Assembly (NCBI GenBank): GCA_964583095.1 | Contig: CAZOVB010000021.1 | Location: 9,300-73,299, forward strand | Source of the DNA: CAZOVB01 sp964583095 | GTDB lineage: Bacteria > Planctomycetota > Phycisphaerae > SM23-33 | Reading direction: 5' to 3' | DNA length: 64,000 bases | In this document: positions 34,501 through 42,400 of the stretch, in pieces | How the letters are laid out: every line of letters starts with the position of its first letter | Position numbering within the stretch: position 1 is the first letter of the stretch | Position numbers and translations under genes: made by a program | Notes under the pieces: generated by a model | Seen by the model: only the letters and a program-made list of their open reading frames with translations | Told to the model about the DNA's origin: nothing | Databases searched by the model: none

Positions 34501-34719
34501 CGTAGCCAGCGCGATCTTTCGGCCCTTGGAGACCTCGCCTTCCCTGCGGTAGGATCGAATCGTCAGCCAGACCATGAACGCAAAGACCAGGCCCAACGAA
34601 AGGCGGACATAGTTGCTGTATTCGGCGATGAAGCGAAAGCTCCAGTCTCCGGCCCCGAAAAGGCTCACAGGATCTGCGCCGAAGAGGAAACGCCAAACTG
34701 AATCAAAGAATTCCTTCAT
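31582..34719 (-). CDS. Giant VWA-domain membrane protein
   Basis: A 1,045-residue inner-membrane protein. Helices at about 38-54 (RLSLGLVFAFMVWLTI) and 70-90 (ALATLRIFVLVLLFVIVM) precede a VWA domain with MIDAS motif DDSNS at 108-112; the VWA domain is interrupted by a long insertion and resumes with AIIVIGDGQNTSES near 433. Beta-sandwich segments follow, then a glutamine-amidotransferase-like domain (about 610-850: IRILLVSGDAGWEFQHL, HPGYNVVFLYDPYP, GGGLCYIASNKNS). A C-terminal helix (LMLLIIALLLCTEWIL) anchors the end. Such VWA plus GATase1-like proteins occur in Planctomycetota and Bacteroidota next to BatA and MoxR genes. 11 nt from the BatA-like gene upstream. Confidence 0.8.
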   Translation of the reverse strand: MKEFFDSVWRFLFGADPVSLFGAGDWSFRFIAEYSNYVRLSLGLVFAFMVWLTIRSYRREGEVSKGRKIALATLRIFVLVLLFVIVMKPAIVWKRTRTLYSDVLVLVDDSNSMTLPNDVYDQQQTQELAEFLGIDPADVAGLTRLDIAKACLTKEDSVLLDLAENHLLKLLAFSTDDPQREPYVRQLGALRLIGDGEEDPAASLPPALDSPVQGDRLVLTGIIKKIRALLDDPRMRALLSGPLEDEKARQVMVQEARRTVQHYRLAGSDAGEDLERVVDDFEAGRINRLELTRRLLEIMQEGPKQLEFPELEPDQARQIAAAERRRFQSLPEEQARTRQMGLELADSLEARELSYLQYLRSLEEMKQTLWAEKMAKLTPAQRVSLMLSALDGKGFQTRYAQALGRALEMIRGRRTEAIIVIGDGQNTSESRAPSIDDVINEARRLSVPIIPVLVGSSRRPASVYVSSLRSNNRVPRNSGMTFTATVSYCNIEDDASLLLRLLRRPRDEEDAEWTEVAKTEKPVVLQRPSVEEYNKTLHVSEVEIPYEPKDVGRFEFKAEPVNELSDPRARKVESPTVLVRVLDERIRILLVSGDAGWEFQHLKNFLLRQPDLYQLSVWQQNADKDINQAASTGMKLESLPRTLEELVGSPGWTPEKQAKNPELHPGYNVVFLYDPYPTENGFDGHFADLLYQFVEQHGGGLCYIASNKNSPKLYALDEFSPLRALLPVELSFDVSSDVQRISGETGRAWKMRLTPYGQDHPIMMMEDSPEASLNAWAVLPGIYNSHHVKQRKPLARVLAVHGNPNRRSEDDLVEPLIVYQRFNLGRVLYMGTDETWRWQFVDAGYYYRRYWSNAVRFLATLRPKLVDILLVEGKERYDLDETVTFEVRAYNDKYQPLTEDTFTVILDPADPDEKEIRIPLEATDKANDPGKYRGTFEPEREGTYTVTALAKEQRKDRVSEKRLIITVPEAEKKQPQADEKLMHRLAGDARALNIVDIGELRNLPHGRREVPNDINKELWDTPLMLLIIALLLCTEWILRKKYNMA

Positions 34720-34730
34720 GTATCACACGC

Positions 34731-37283
34731 TCAACTTCGTATCTGGGAGGAGATATCGTTGGAGGAGTAGTGGCCGAATTTCTGGCCCAGGAACGTCTCA
34801 GCCGCCATCAGCACGACCACGGAAATCAGGGCGATCATCCACCAATCTTCTTCGTCGGCCACGGCGGCGATGGATTTGCCCGACTCCTTGCCCGCCCGGG
34901 CGTCGTAGTAGGCCAGTTGGCCTAGAACACTCTCGATCCTCTCGGTATCGGCGGGGGTCAGTTGTCCTTCGGCCGGATCCACGTTGCGGACATAGAGGTA
35001 AACCGGTATCTGGTTGCTCTGGGCGATCTTCTCGGGAGACTCTTCCAGGTGCAGGCTGTAGACGCCCGAGGCGGGAGTCCGCTCCCATCGAAGGATGAAC
35101 TGCCGGAGGTCTTCGTCGCGGCCCCGAAGGCCGGTAAGCAGCGACGGGGGAACCGAGGCCTCCGAGCTTTCCAGGGCTTCGAGAAGGGAAGTCGCAGCGC
35201 CGTACAATTGCATCTGTTGGTCCGAGACGCTTTCGAACTTCCCGATCTGCTCTGCAGTCTGCAGGAGCCTCTGGGCGGCGTCGATGACATCCTGCGGGCC
35301 CGGCTGGGGCTGTTGCTGGGCCCAGGCAATCGCCCGGTTTGCGGTCACCACGCAACGACGCCGGGGTTCGCGTCGGCCCAGGTCGGCTGAGGGGTGAAGT
35401 GTCAACGTCGCCTCCGCCTGGGCAAGCGAATCGGGCAACTCGTGGACAATCGGCTCCGTCACCATGGCGGTGTATTGCAACTTTCGCGCCTTGGCCAGAT
35501 AAGGTATCAGCTCGTGCATGGTCAGCACGTACAGGCCGTTTTCTGCCTTGGCCCAATCATTCCAAAGATCCGACGCCGTCGAGAAGAGGGTTATCACCTT
35601 GCCCTGACCGAATTGGGTCTCGACAATCGCGGGGTGCTTGCCGTCGTCGGTAAACCGGGTGAGGACCTCAGGTTTTACAGGATTGGCCGCGGTACGCCCG
35701 GCGCCTTCGTCGGCAGGAGTGATGGCGTAGAAGCGGATCAGGTCGGTAAAGCTCAGTCCCGAGGCCTTGTGGGCCGCCTCGATCCCGGCAAAGAGCGGGT
35801 GGCTGATAAGGTCGGCCGGCTGCATGCGAAAGAATTCCCTCGCCTGCAGAGGCGCCTTGATCTTGAAGGGCATCAGCCCCGCCCCGTCGGCGTACATGGC
35901 GTTGTTGTAGAAACGCATGTTGAGTCGCGGGCCGGTGAAAATGGCCAGGCCCCCGCCGTTGGCGACATACCGCTCCAGTTCCCGAAGCTTGGGATAGACG
36001 CTCTGGCCCTGTTCGTTGATCTGCCGGGGCATCTCGGGAACATTCAACAGCATGACCAGGTCATAGCGATCGAAGTCGATCAGGGAGATCTCGTCGGGGT
36101 TATAGACGGTCGGACGCATCCCGAACATCTGCTTGTCGCGGGGATCGATCGCCCAGGTCAGGTAGTAAGATTCCCGGTTGCGGGGACGAATGGACGCCCT
36201 GCCGTCCACCACGCAGACGCGGACAACCGGTTGGACGTTCAGGGCGACGCCGGCCTGATTGTCGCCCTCGAGCTCGTCGGCGGCCACCGACGCCCGGAGC
36301 ACGGCGGGCCCGGCCTGAGAGAACGAATGCTTGTGTAGGACGGATCGGCTCTGGCCCGGAGCGATGGGGCCCTGCTCGGTTACGTTCAGGGCCTGGACTT
36401 TGGTCGAATCGAGCTTCCCGTCTACGTAACGCAGTTGCTCCAGTTGGACTTTGGCATCTCCAATGGAAATCGGGGAATTGTTCCGAACCGTGATCTCGAA
36501 CTCAGCATCCTGGCCGGCAGCCACGAAACGCTCCAGCAGTTCGATCGACTCGACCGTGAGGTTTCGCCGCGGATCCAGACCGTAATCCAGAACGCGAAGA
36601 CTGACCCGCTGGCCCCGCATCTGCTCGAGGAGCTTGCCGAGTCTTTCGGACCGGTCCTTGTCGGCAAGGTCCACCCGTCGAAGATCGCTGAGCAGATAAA
36701 GATGCCGCTGGCCAGATTCCTTCTGGAGGATCCGTTGGGCCTGTTCCACAGCCGGAGCCAGTGCGGTGCGCCTGTCGGAAAGCTCCAGACCCCGGAGGTC
36801 GCTGTAGACCGACTCGCGGTCGGTCATGATCGCCGGCTCGAACCAGGGCTCTTCCGGCCTGGAGGTCAGCAGGATCGCGACACGATCGGTTTCGGGCAGT
36901 TCTTCCATGCGCTCGATAAGATCTTCCCGGGCCAGTTTGAACAGGTCTTTGTCGGCATAATTCTGCCCCATCGAATAACTGTCATCCAGCACGAAGACCA
37001 CGGTGCGCGACTCCCGGCCGGCCAGGGAACCCAACGTATCCCCGCAGCCCAGGAACCTGCCCAGGGCAAACGCCAGCGCCACAACAACCAGCGTGCGCAG
37101 CAGCAGGAGGATCAGCTCTTCGATCCGCAATCTCTTGCGGTTCTTCCGAAGGGACTCCAGGAGAAACTGCATCGCCGCCCAATCCCGGATGCGATACCGC
37201 CGCCGATTGAGCAGGTGAATGATGATCGGGGCTGAAGCCAGCCCCAGACCGGTAAAGAACACCGTTGGATTCAAAAATGGCAT
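34731..37283 (-). CDS. BatA-type N-terminal / VWA membrane protein
   Basis: An 850-residue protein beginning MPFLNPTVFFTGLGLASAPI, the characteristic BatA/aerotolerance N-terminal helix, followed by the basic LLNRRRYRIRDWAAMQFL motif and a second helix at about 57-77. The VWA domain carries MIDAS motif D-DSYS at 100-104. After about residue 220 come beta-rich segments, a GATase-like region (about 370-520) and a C-terminal helix (WWMIALISVVVLMAAETFLG). Twice the size of classical BatA. Neighbours are DUF58 (33 nt upstream) and the giant VWA protein (11 nt downstream), the standard MoxR-DUF58-VWA order. Confidence 0.85.
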   Translation of the reverse strand: MPFLNPTVFFTGLGLASAPIIIHLLNRRRYRIRDWAAMQFLLESLRKNRKRLRIEELILLLLRTLVVVALAFALGRFLGCGDTLGSLAGRESRTVVFVLDDSYSMGQNYADKDLFKLAREDLIERMEELPETDRVAILLTSRPEEPWFEPAIMTDRESVYSDLRGLELSDRRTALAPAVEQAQRILQKESGQRHLYLLSDLRRVDLADKDRSERLGKLLEQMRGQRVSLRVLDYGLDPRRNLTVESIELLERFVAAGQDAEFEITVRNNSPISIGDAKVQLEQLRYVDGKLDSTKVQALNVTEQGPIAPGQSRSVLHKHSFSQAGPAVLRASVAADELEGDNQAGVALNVQPVVRVCVVDGRASIRPRNRESYYLTWAIDPRDKQMFGMRPTVYNPDEISLIDFDRYDLVMLLNVPEMPRQINEQGQSVYPKLRELERYVANGGGLAIFTGPRLNMRFYNNAMYADGAGLMPFKIKAPLQAREFFRMQPADLISHPLFAGIEAAHKASGLSFTDLIRFYAITPADEGAGRTAANPVKPEVLTRFTDDGKHPAIVETQFGQGKVITLFSTASDLWNDWAKAENGLYVLTMHELIPYLAKARKLQYTAMVTEPIVHELPDSLAQAEATLTLHPSADLGRREPRRRCVVTANRAIAWAQQQPQPGPQDVIDAAQRLLQTAEQIGKFESVSDQQMQLYGAATSLLEALESSEASVPPSLLTGLRGRDEDLRQFILRWERTPASGVYSLHLEESPEKIAQSNQIPVYLYVRNVDPAEGQLTPADTERIESVLGQLAYYDARAGKESGKSIAAVADEEDWWMIALISVVVLMAAETFLGQKFGHYSSNDISSQIRS

Positions 37284-37316
37284 GGTGGATTGCTTTCGCT
37301 TGCCTGAATGTATCGG

Positions 37317-38252
37317 CTACCGTCTTGCCGACGCCCGTCGCGTGGCCGCCGAACGGGCTGCCAGGAACGCCAGAAGCGCCGCATCTATATGGTCGGCCGT
37401 GCTGATCAGTTTGTAGTCCACACGGCTGGCGACGCACTTTCGCTTGACCTCTTTGCAGAAGCGTTCGACCGCTTCCAGATAGCCTTCCCGCAGCGACCGG
37501 GGCTCTGCCGTAAGCCGCCCGGTTTCTTCCAGTCCCCGAAAGAGGGTGTTTCCCTGGAAGGGGAAGGTCAGCTCGTCGTGGTCCATGATGTGCAGGACCA
37601 TCACTTCGTGGTCGTAGTGCCGGAAGTGCTGGACGCCTCGGAGCACACCATCGATGTCGGTGAACAGGTCGCTGACCAGGCAGATCAGCCCTCGGCGGGA
37701 GACCTTCTCAGCCATTGCGTGGCAGATCGGTTCAAGGGACGTCTTCTGTGTGCACTGGGCCTGATCCAGTGCGTGGACGAAATTCTTGATCTGGTTGGGA
37801 TTGGCCGAGGCGGGCACGTAGGTCCGCAGGTCACTGTCAAAGACGCCCACACCCACCGCATCCTGCTGCTGGAGCAGCAGAAAGCCCAGGCTGGCCGCAA
37901 TGGCCGAGGCGTACTCGTACTTGGTCATCCCGTCCCTGCCGGCTGTCCCGCGGTACCGCATCGACTCACTGGCATCGACGAGAAAAGTCGCCTTGAGATT
38001 GGTCTCTTCCTCGTACTGCTTGATGTAGTAGCGATCGGTTTTGGCCTGAACCTTCCAGTCCAGGTGGCGCAGATCGTCGCCGGGAACGTATTCCCGGTGG
38101 GAGGCGAATTCCACGCTGAAACCGTGGAACGGACTGCGGTGAAGACCCGAGATGAACCCCTCCACCACCAGCCGGGCCTGGAGATCCAGCCTTGTGATCT
38201 TGGAAAGAACCTTCGGATCGAGGTACTTCTGCAGGTTTTCGGATTCAGCCAT
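37317..38252 (-). CDS. DUF58 domain protein
   Basis: A 311-residue soluble protein of the DUF58 family. The signature HREYVPGDDLRHLDWKVQA at about 52-70 is present, followed by a VWA-like fold with metal-ion site DASES at 93-97. These proteins are usual partners of MoxR ATPases, thought to act as VWA-domain clients or adaptors in assembly or maturation of membrane protein complexes. 46 nt downstream of MoxR and 33 nt upstream of the BatA-like gene. Short GAGAG before the ATG. Confidence 0.92.
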   Translation of the reverse strand: MAESENLQKYLDPKVLSKITRLDLQARLVVEGFISGLHRSPFHGFSVEFASHREYVPGDDLRHLDWKVQAKTDRYYIKQYEEETNLKATFLVDASESMRYRGTAGRDGMTKYEYASAIAASLGFLLLQQQDAVGVGVFDSDLRTYVPASANPNQIKNFVHALDQAQCTQKTSLEPICHAMAEKVSRRGLICLVSDLFTDIDGVLRGVQHFRHYDHEVMVLHIMDHDELTFPFQGNTLFRGLEETGRLTAEPRSLREGYLEAVERFCKEVKRKCVASRVDYKLISTADHIDAALLAFLAARSAATRRASARR

Positions 38253-38298
38253 TGCTGCTCTCTACTGTGCCCGGCTCATCCAGGCAGGGGGAGGATTG

Positions 38299-39369
38299 TT
38301 ATTCCTGGACGGCCTTGCTGGTGCGCGGATCCTGCGACAGGCTCGATCCCTTGGAAGGGATGATTTCAATGAGCTTGTCAATGATCCGGTCGGCATCGTA
38401 CCCTTCGGCGTCGGCGGTGAAGTTGGTCACAATGCGGTGACGCAGCACGGGCTTGGCCACGGCCTGGATGTCTTCGGTGCTTACGTGGAAGCGGCCATGC
38501 AGGACGGCGCGGACTTTTCCGCCGAGGATCAGATACTGGCAGGCACGCGGGCCGGCGCCCCAACTGACGTATTCCCGAATGATTTCCGGTGCGTCGCCTT
38601 CCAGCACGCGGGTGGCGCGGACCAGCCGCATGGCGTACTGGATCGCATGATCGGATACCGGGACGCGGCGGATGATCTCCTGGAGTTCTTCGATCCGCCG
38701 GCCGTCGAGAACCTTGCTCAGCTGAATCTCCTTGGCCGTCGTCGTCAGGCGGATGATGTCGAATTCCTCGTCCCACTTCGGGTAGGAAACGAAGATCTTG
38801 AACATGAACCGGTCCTGTTGGGCCTCGGGCAGGGGGTACGTCCCTTCCTGCTCGATCGGGTTCTGCGTGGCCAGGACGAAGAACGGGCGCTTCATCGGCA
38901 TGCGGTTGCCCCCAACGGAGACCTGCCGTTCCTGCATCGCCTCCAGCAGGGCCGCCTGCGTTTTGGGAGGTGTACGGTTGATCTCGTCTGCAAGGATGAT
39001 GTTGCTGAAAATCGGGCCCTGGAGGAACTTGAAGTCCCGCTGACCGGTGGCCTTGTCTTCCTGGATGACCTCGGTACCGGTGATGTCCGAGGGCATCAGG
39101 TCGGGGGTGAACTGGATGCGTGCAAAGTCAAGGTCCAGACACTGGGCCAACGACGAAACCATCAGCGTTTTGGCCAGGCCGGGAACACCTTCCAGGATCG
39201 CGTGGCCTCTTGCGAAGATGCACATGAGCAGCTCTTCCAGGACCTGTTCCTGTCCGACGATGGCCTTGTTGAGCTCGGTGCGGATCGTATTGTAAGCATC
39301 TGCCAGTTGCTCCACCGCCTGGATATCTTCCTGCTGAAGCTGCGGGGAATTCTCGTTGCCTTGGGTCAC
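38299..39369 (-). CDS. MoxR-family AAA+ ATPase
   Basis: A 356-residue cytoplasmic AAA+ ATPase of the MoxR type. Walker A GVPGLAKT at 61-68, Walker B IILADE at 124-129, sensor-type ATQNPIEQEGTYPLPEAQQD at about 170-190, and the C-terminal lid region. MoxR proteins act with VWA partners as chaperones activating or assembling client complexes, often at the membrane. The start codon is GTG with AAGGAG 6-7 nt upstream. It lies 69 nt after the PQQ/TPR gene and 46 nt before DUF58. Confidence 0.95.
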   Translation of the reverse strand: MTQGNENSPQLQQEDIQAVEQLADAYNTIRTELNKAIVGQEQVLEELLMCIFARGHAILEGVPGLAKTLMVSSLAQCLDLDFARIQFTPDLMPSDITGTEVIQEDKATGQRDFKFLQGPIFSNIILADEINRTPPKTQAALLEAMQERQVSVGGNRMPMKRPFFVLATQNPIEQEGTYPLPEAQQDRFMFKIFVSYPKWDEEFDIIRLTTTAKEIQLSKVLDGRRIEELQEIIRRVPVSDHAIQYAMRLVRATRVLEGDAPEIIREYVSWGAGPRACQYLILGGKVRAVLHGRFHVSTEDIQAVAKPVLRHRIVTNFTADAEGYDADRIIDKLIEIIPSKGSSLSQDPRTSKAVQE

Positions 39370-39438
39370 TGTTTTCTCCTTATGCGGTCAATGCGTGCAT
39401 AGTGTCGGTTGTTGGGGGGTGGCAATGTCCGGATCCGG

Positions 39439-42400
39439 TCATCTGCCTCGGTAAACGGTCAAGCCCTGCTCGTCTTCCATGACCAGGCGGCCACTGGTGA
39501 CAGCCGGGATGGACAGTGCGCGGATTCGCGCCATGGTCGTATTGTCTCGGGCCTCCTTGGAGACCATGTGTTCGGAAATTTCGCCGCTGTCACTGTCGAC
39601 CAGCCAGGCGGCGTTCTGGCGGTTGTTGAGGAGACAACCCACCAGGATATGGTCTCCCACCCGCCGGAGGGGCTGATCCAGAATCTGCGACTGGTTCTTG
39701 ACCAGTTGACAGGTCCAACTGAGCTTTCCGCTGCCGATGTCATAGCGGCGGAGGTAGTAATTCTGGCAGTTGGTAACCCGGCCATAAATCTGTCCCGGCC
39801 TGCCTCGAAACTGTGTCGTGCCCAGGACGATCACCCCGCCCTTGTTGTCGCTCAGGGCTCGCAGGGGTACGAAGTCCCGGGCGTCGATCTTTCCGGCAGG
39901 GATCGAAGCCATGGGTTCTGCAGCTCCCATGGACGAGAACGCTTCGATAATCCCTCCGGAGCTCGAGGCCGTGACGAAGGTCATTTCGGCCTCGGCGGAA
40001 AGAAGGCGAAGGTTGCCCCCCCGTCCATAATCTTTCTTCCACAAGGGCTTTTGGAGGTTGTCCTGAGAAAAGGCCCGGAGTTCTCCACCGGCCGAGATGA
40101 AAATCTGCCCGTCGGGGCTCACCCGTGCATCGACACCGCCCTGAAACTCCTGAATCGCCTTGCCGGTTTTCAGATCGTAGAGAACCATCTGGTCGAAGTC
40201 GCTCGAGCGGACGGCAACGTAGCGGCCCAGGAATCGAAGAGGCCAACCGACGCGATTGCTCCCGCGTCTGCGTCCCTGGAGCCGCACCTTGTTGTCCCAA
40301 CGCTTCTTGCCGGTCTCCATCTCCAGGCAAACCAGGTTGCCGGTGGCATCGGCCACCACGAAGCTGTCGCGCCCCATCCCCATGCATGCGAAGCGGGAGA
40401 CGCTGATACCCACGTCTTCCAGAGGCGTATGCCAGAGGCGTTTGCCCGTTTCGGCCGAGAAGCCAGAGCAACTGTTGCGGTCGCCCAGGACGATGGTCTT
40501 GCCGTCCCGGCTCAGGCCGCCCAGAAAGGACATGTCGGGGGGATAGTAGGTGCTGCGGCGGAGGTGGTTGATATCCACGCTGGTCAGGGCTTCCCAACTG
40601 ACGGCGTCTTGGTAGGTGTTTCGGGAGGTATCCAGAAGCGGTGCACGGTTTTCGTTGAGCACCAGGAGGTTCTGGCCGATCCGGACGGGACGGTATTCCT
40701 GATCCCGAACCAGAAAGACATCTGTGCCGGGAACCTCGAAGACCTTCTCCAGCGGGGGGACGATCGAAGCTTCAATGTCGGTCTTCACGGAAGCTTCCGG
40801 GATCTTGCCGTTGTTGATCTGGTCCCGCATTTCGCCCAGGGTCCCCTTGATGTTGGCAAAAGAGACCGGGGTGGAATCCGGCTGATCACTGATGTTCTCC
40901 AGGGTCATGCGTGCGGCAATGGGCTTGCCGGCCTTTGCGTAGATGGCCGCCAGGGCCACCGCGGCCGAGACGCGAAGGGGGCTTTTGCGGTCGGCGATGA
41001 CCTCCGAGAACAACTTGACGGCGCTGGTCAGGGCCTGCTTGTCCTTCTGGTCCTGCCCGGCGTGGGCGCGAAGGTAGTAGATCTCCGCCGCCTGAAACAG
41101 CGCGTCGTCGCGGTACTGACCGTGCTTGTACTTCTTGGCCACCGCGACAAGCTCTTCGGGGTCTTCGTTGGAGCCGGCCTTGGCCAGGGCATCCTTGGCC
41201 AGGGCATCGAAGGGCTCGAGCGGCTCGTATCCGTGCTCCTGGATCACCGAGGCGATAAAGTTGTCGGCCAGCACCGAACCGGGAAGCTTGGGAGTCCTGC
41301 TGTCGAAGCGCCCGTTGTCCGGATCCTTGGAGCCGATCTGGACGTCTACGAGCTTCTCCTGTCCGTAGCGACCGATGATCTCGGTGGCCAGTTCGATCGA
41401 CGTGGTCAACTCAGCCACGTCGTCCTTCTTTTCTCCAAGCATCCGGTGGTACCGGGCAAGGCGAAGGAGCATATGAGCTTTTTCCTGGTCGCTGCGGGCG
41501 TACTCACGAGCTTCCAGGAACAGTTTGCCCATCTCCTCCATGGAGTCGGACGTGTTGGCCAAGGCCAGGTAGTTGCGGTAGATGGACTTGCGAACCATCT
41601 CCTGCAGGCGGCTGTCGGTGGTGCCGGCCAACTCCTCCTGCAACTGAAGGTAATCTTCCAGAGACCGGTCGTACCGGCGCGCACTGAAGGAGACATTGGC
41701 CCGGTTGAAGAGCTTCTCTCTGCGCTGCCGGCCATGAAGCCCTTCGAGCAACTCGCTGATCCGGGCGTACTGCGTTTCATAGGGGAAATAGGCCGCCAGG
41801 CCCAGAGGGTTGGCGGCGAACATCTTCCCGCCGGCAAAGACCAGGTTGCCCAGAAGAGCATTGGGCTCGGCCGGCCCGGACTTGCTGAGCATGTACTCGT
41901 CCAGATCCAGCCGGGCCACGCCGGCATGCACACTGACCACCACGCTCTTGTCGGTCACCCCAGGGCGACCGTAGACATCGCCCAGGCCATCGACCTGGTG
42001 AAGAACCTTCCCGTTGCGGGCCGAGAGAATCGCAAGCGAACCGTTGCCCGGCTCGTAGCTGCCGGAGATGACCAGGCGGTTTTCATCCACGGCGGCCAGG
42101 TAAAGCATCTTCTGTCGCGGGGCGTTCCAGAGTGGCTTTCCATCCTCGAAGGAGAACGTCATCACCTTGTCGCTGTCGGCCGGGAGGATCGTCACCCGCC
42201 CGGGGGTGACAACAATCGGATTTATGCCGAAGCGAACCCCGGCGACGTTGAAGCGGTACCTGCGGGACCGGGTGCCCCCCAAGTCGCTCTCATACTGGTA
42301 GGCCCAGACGGGCTGGCCGGTCTGGGTGTCGAAGCAGCCGAGCACACCGGCATTGGTCAGGACAAAGACGCGCCCCTCGATACAGGCAGGAGGCGTCCCA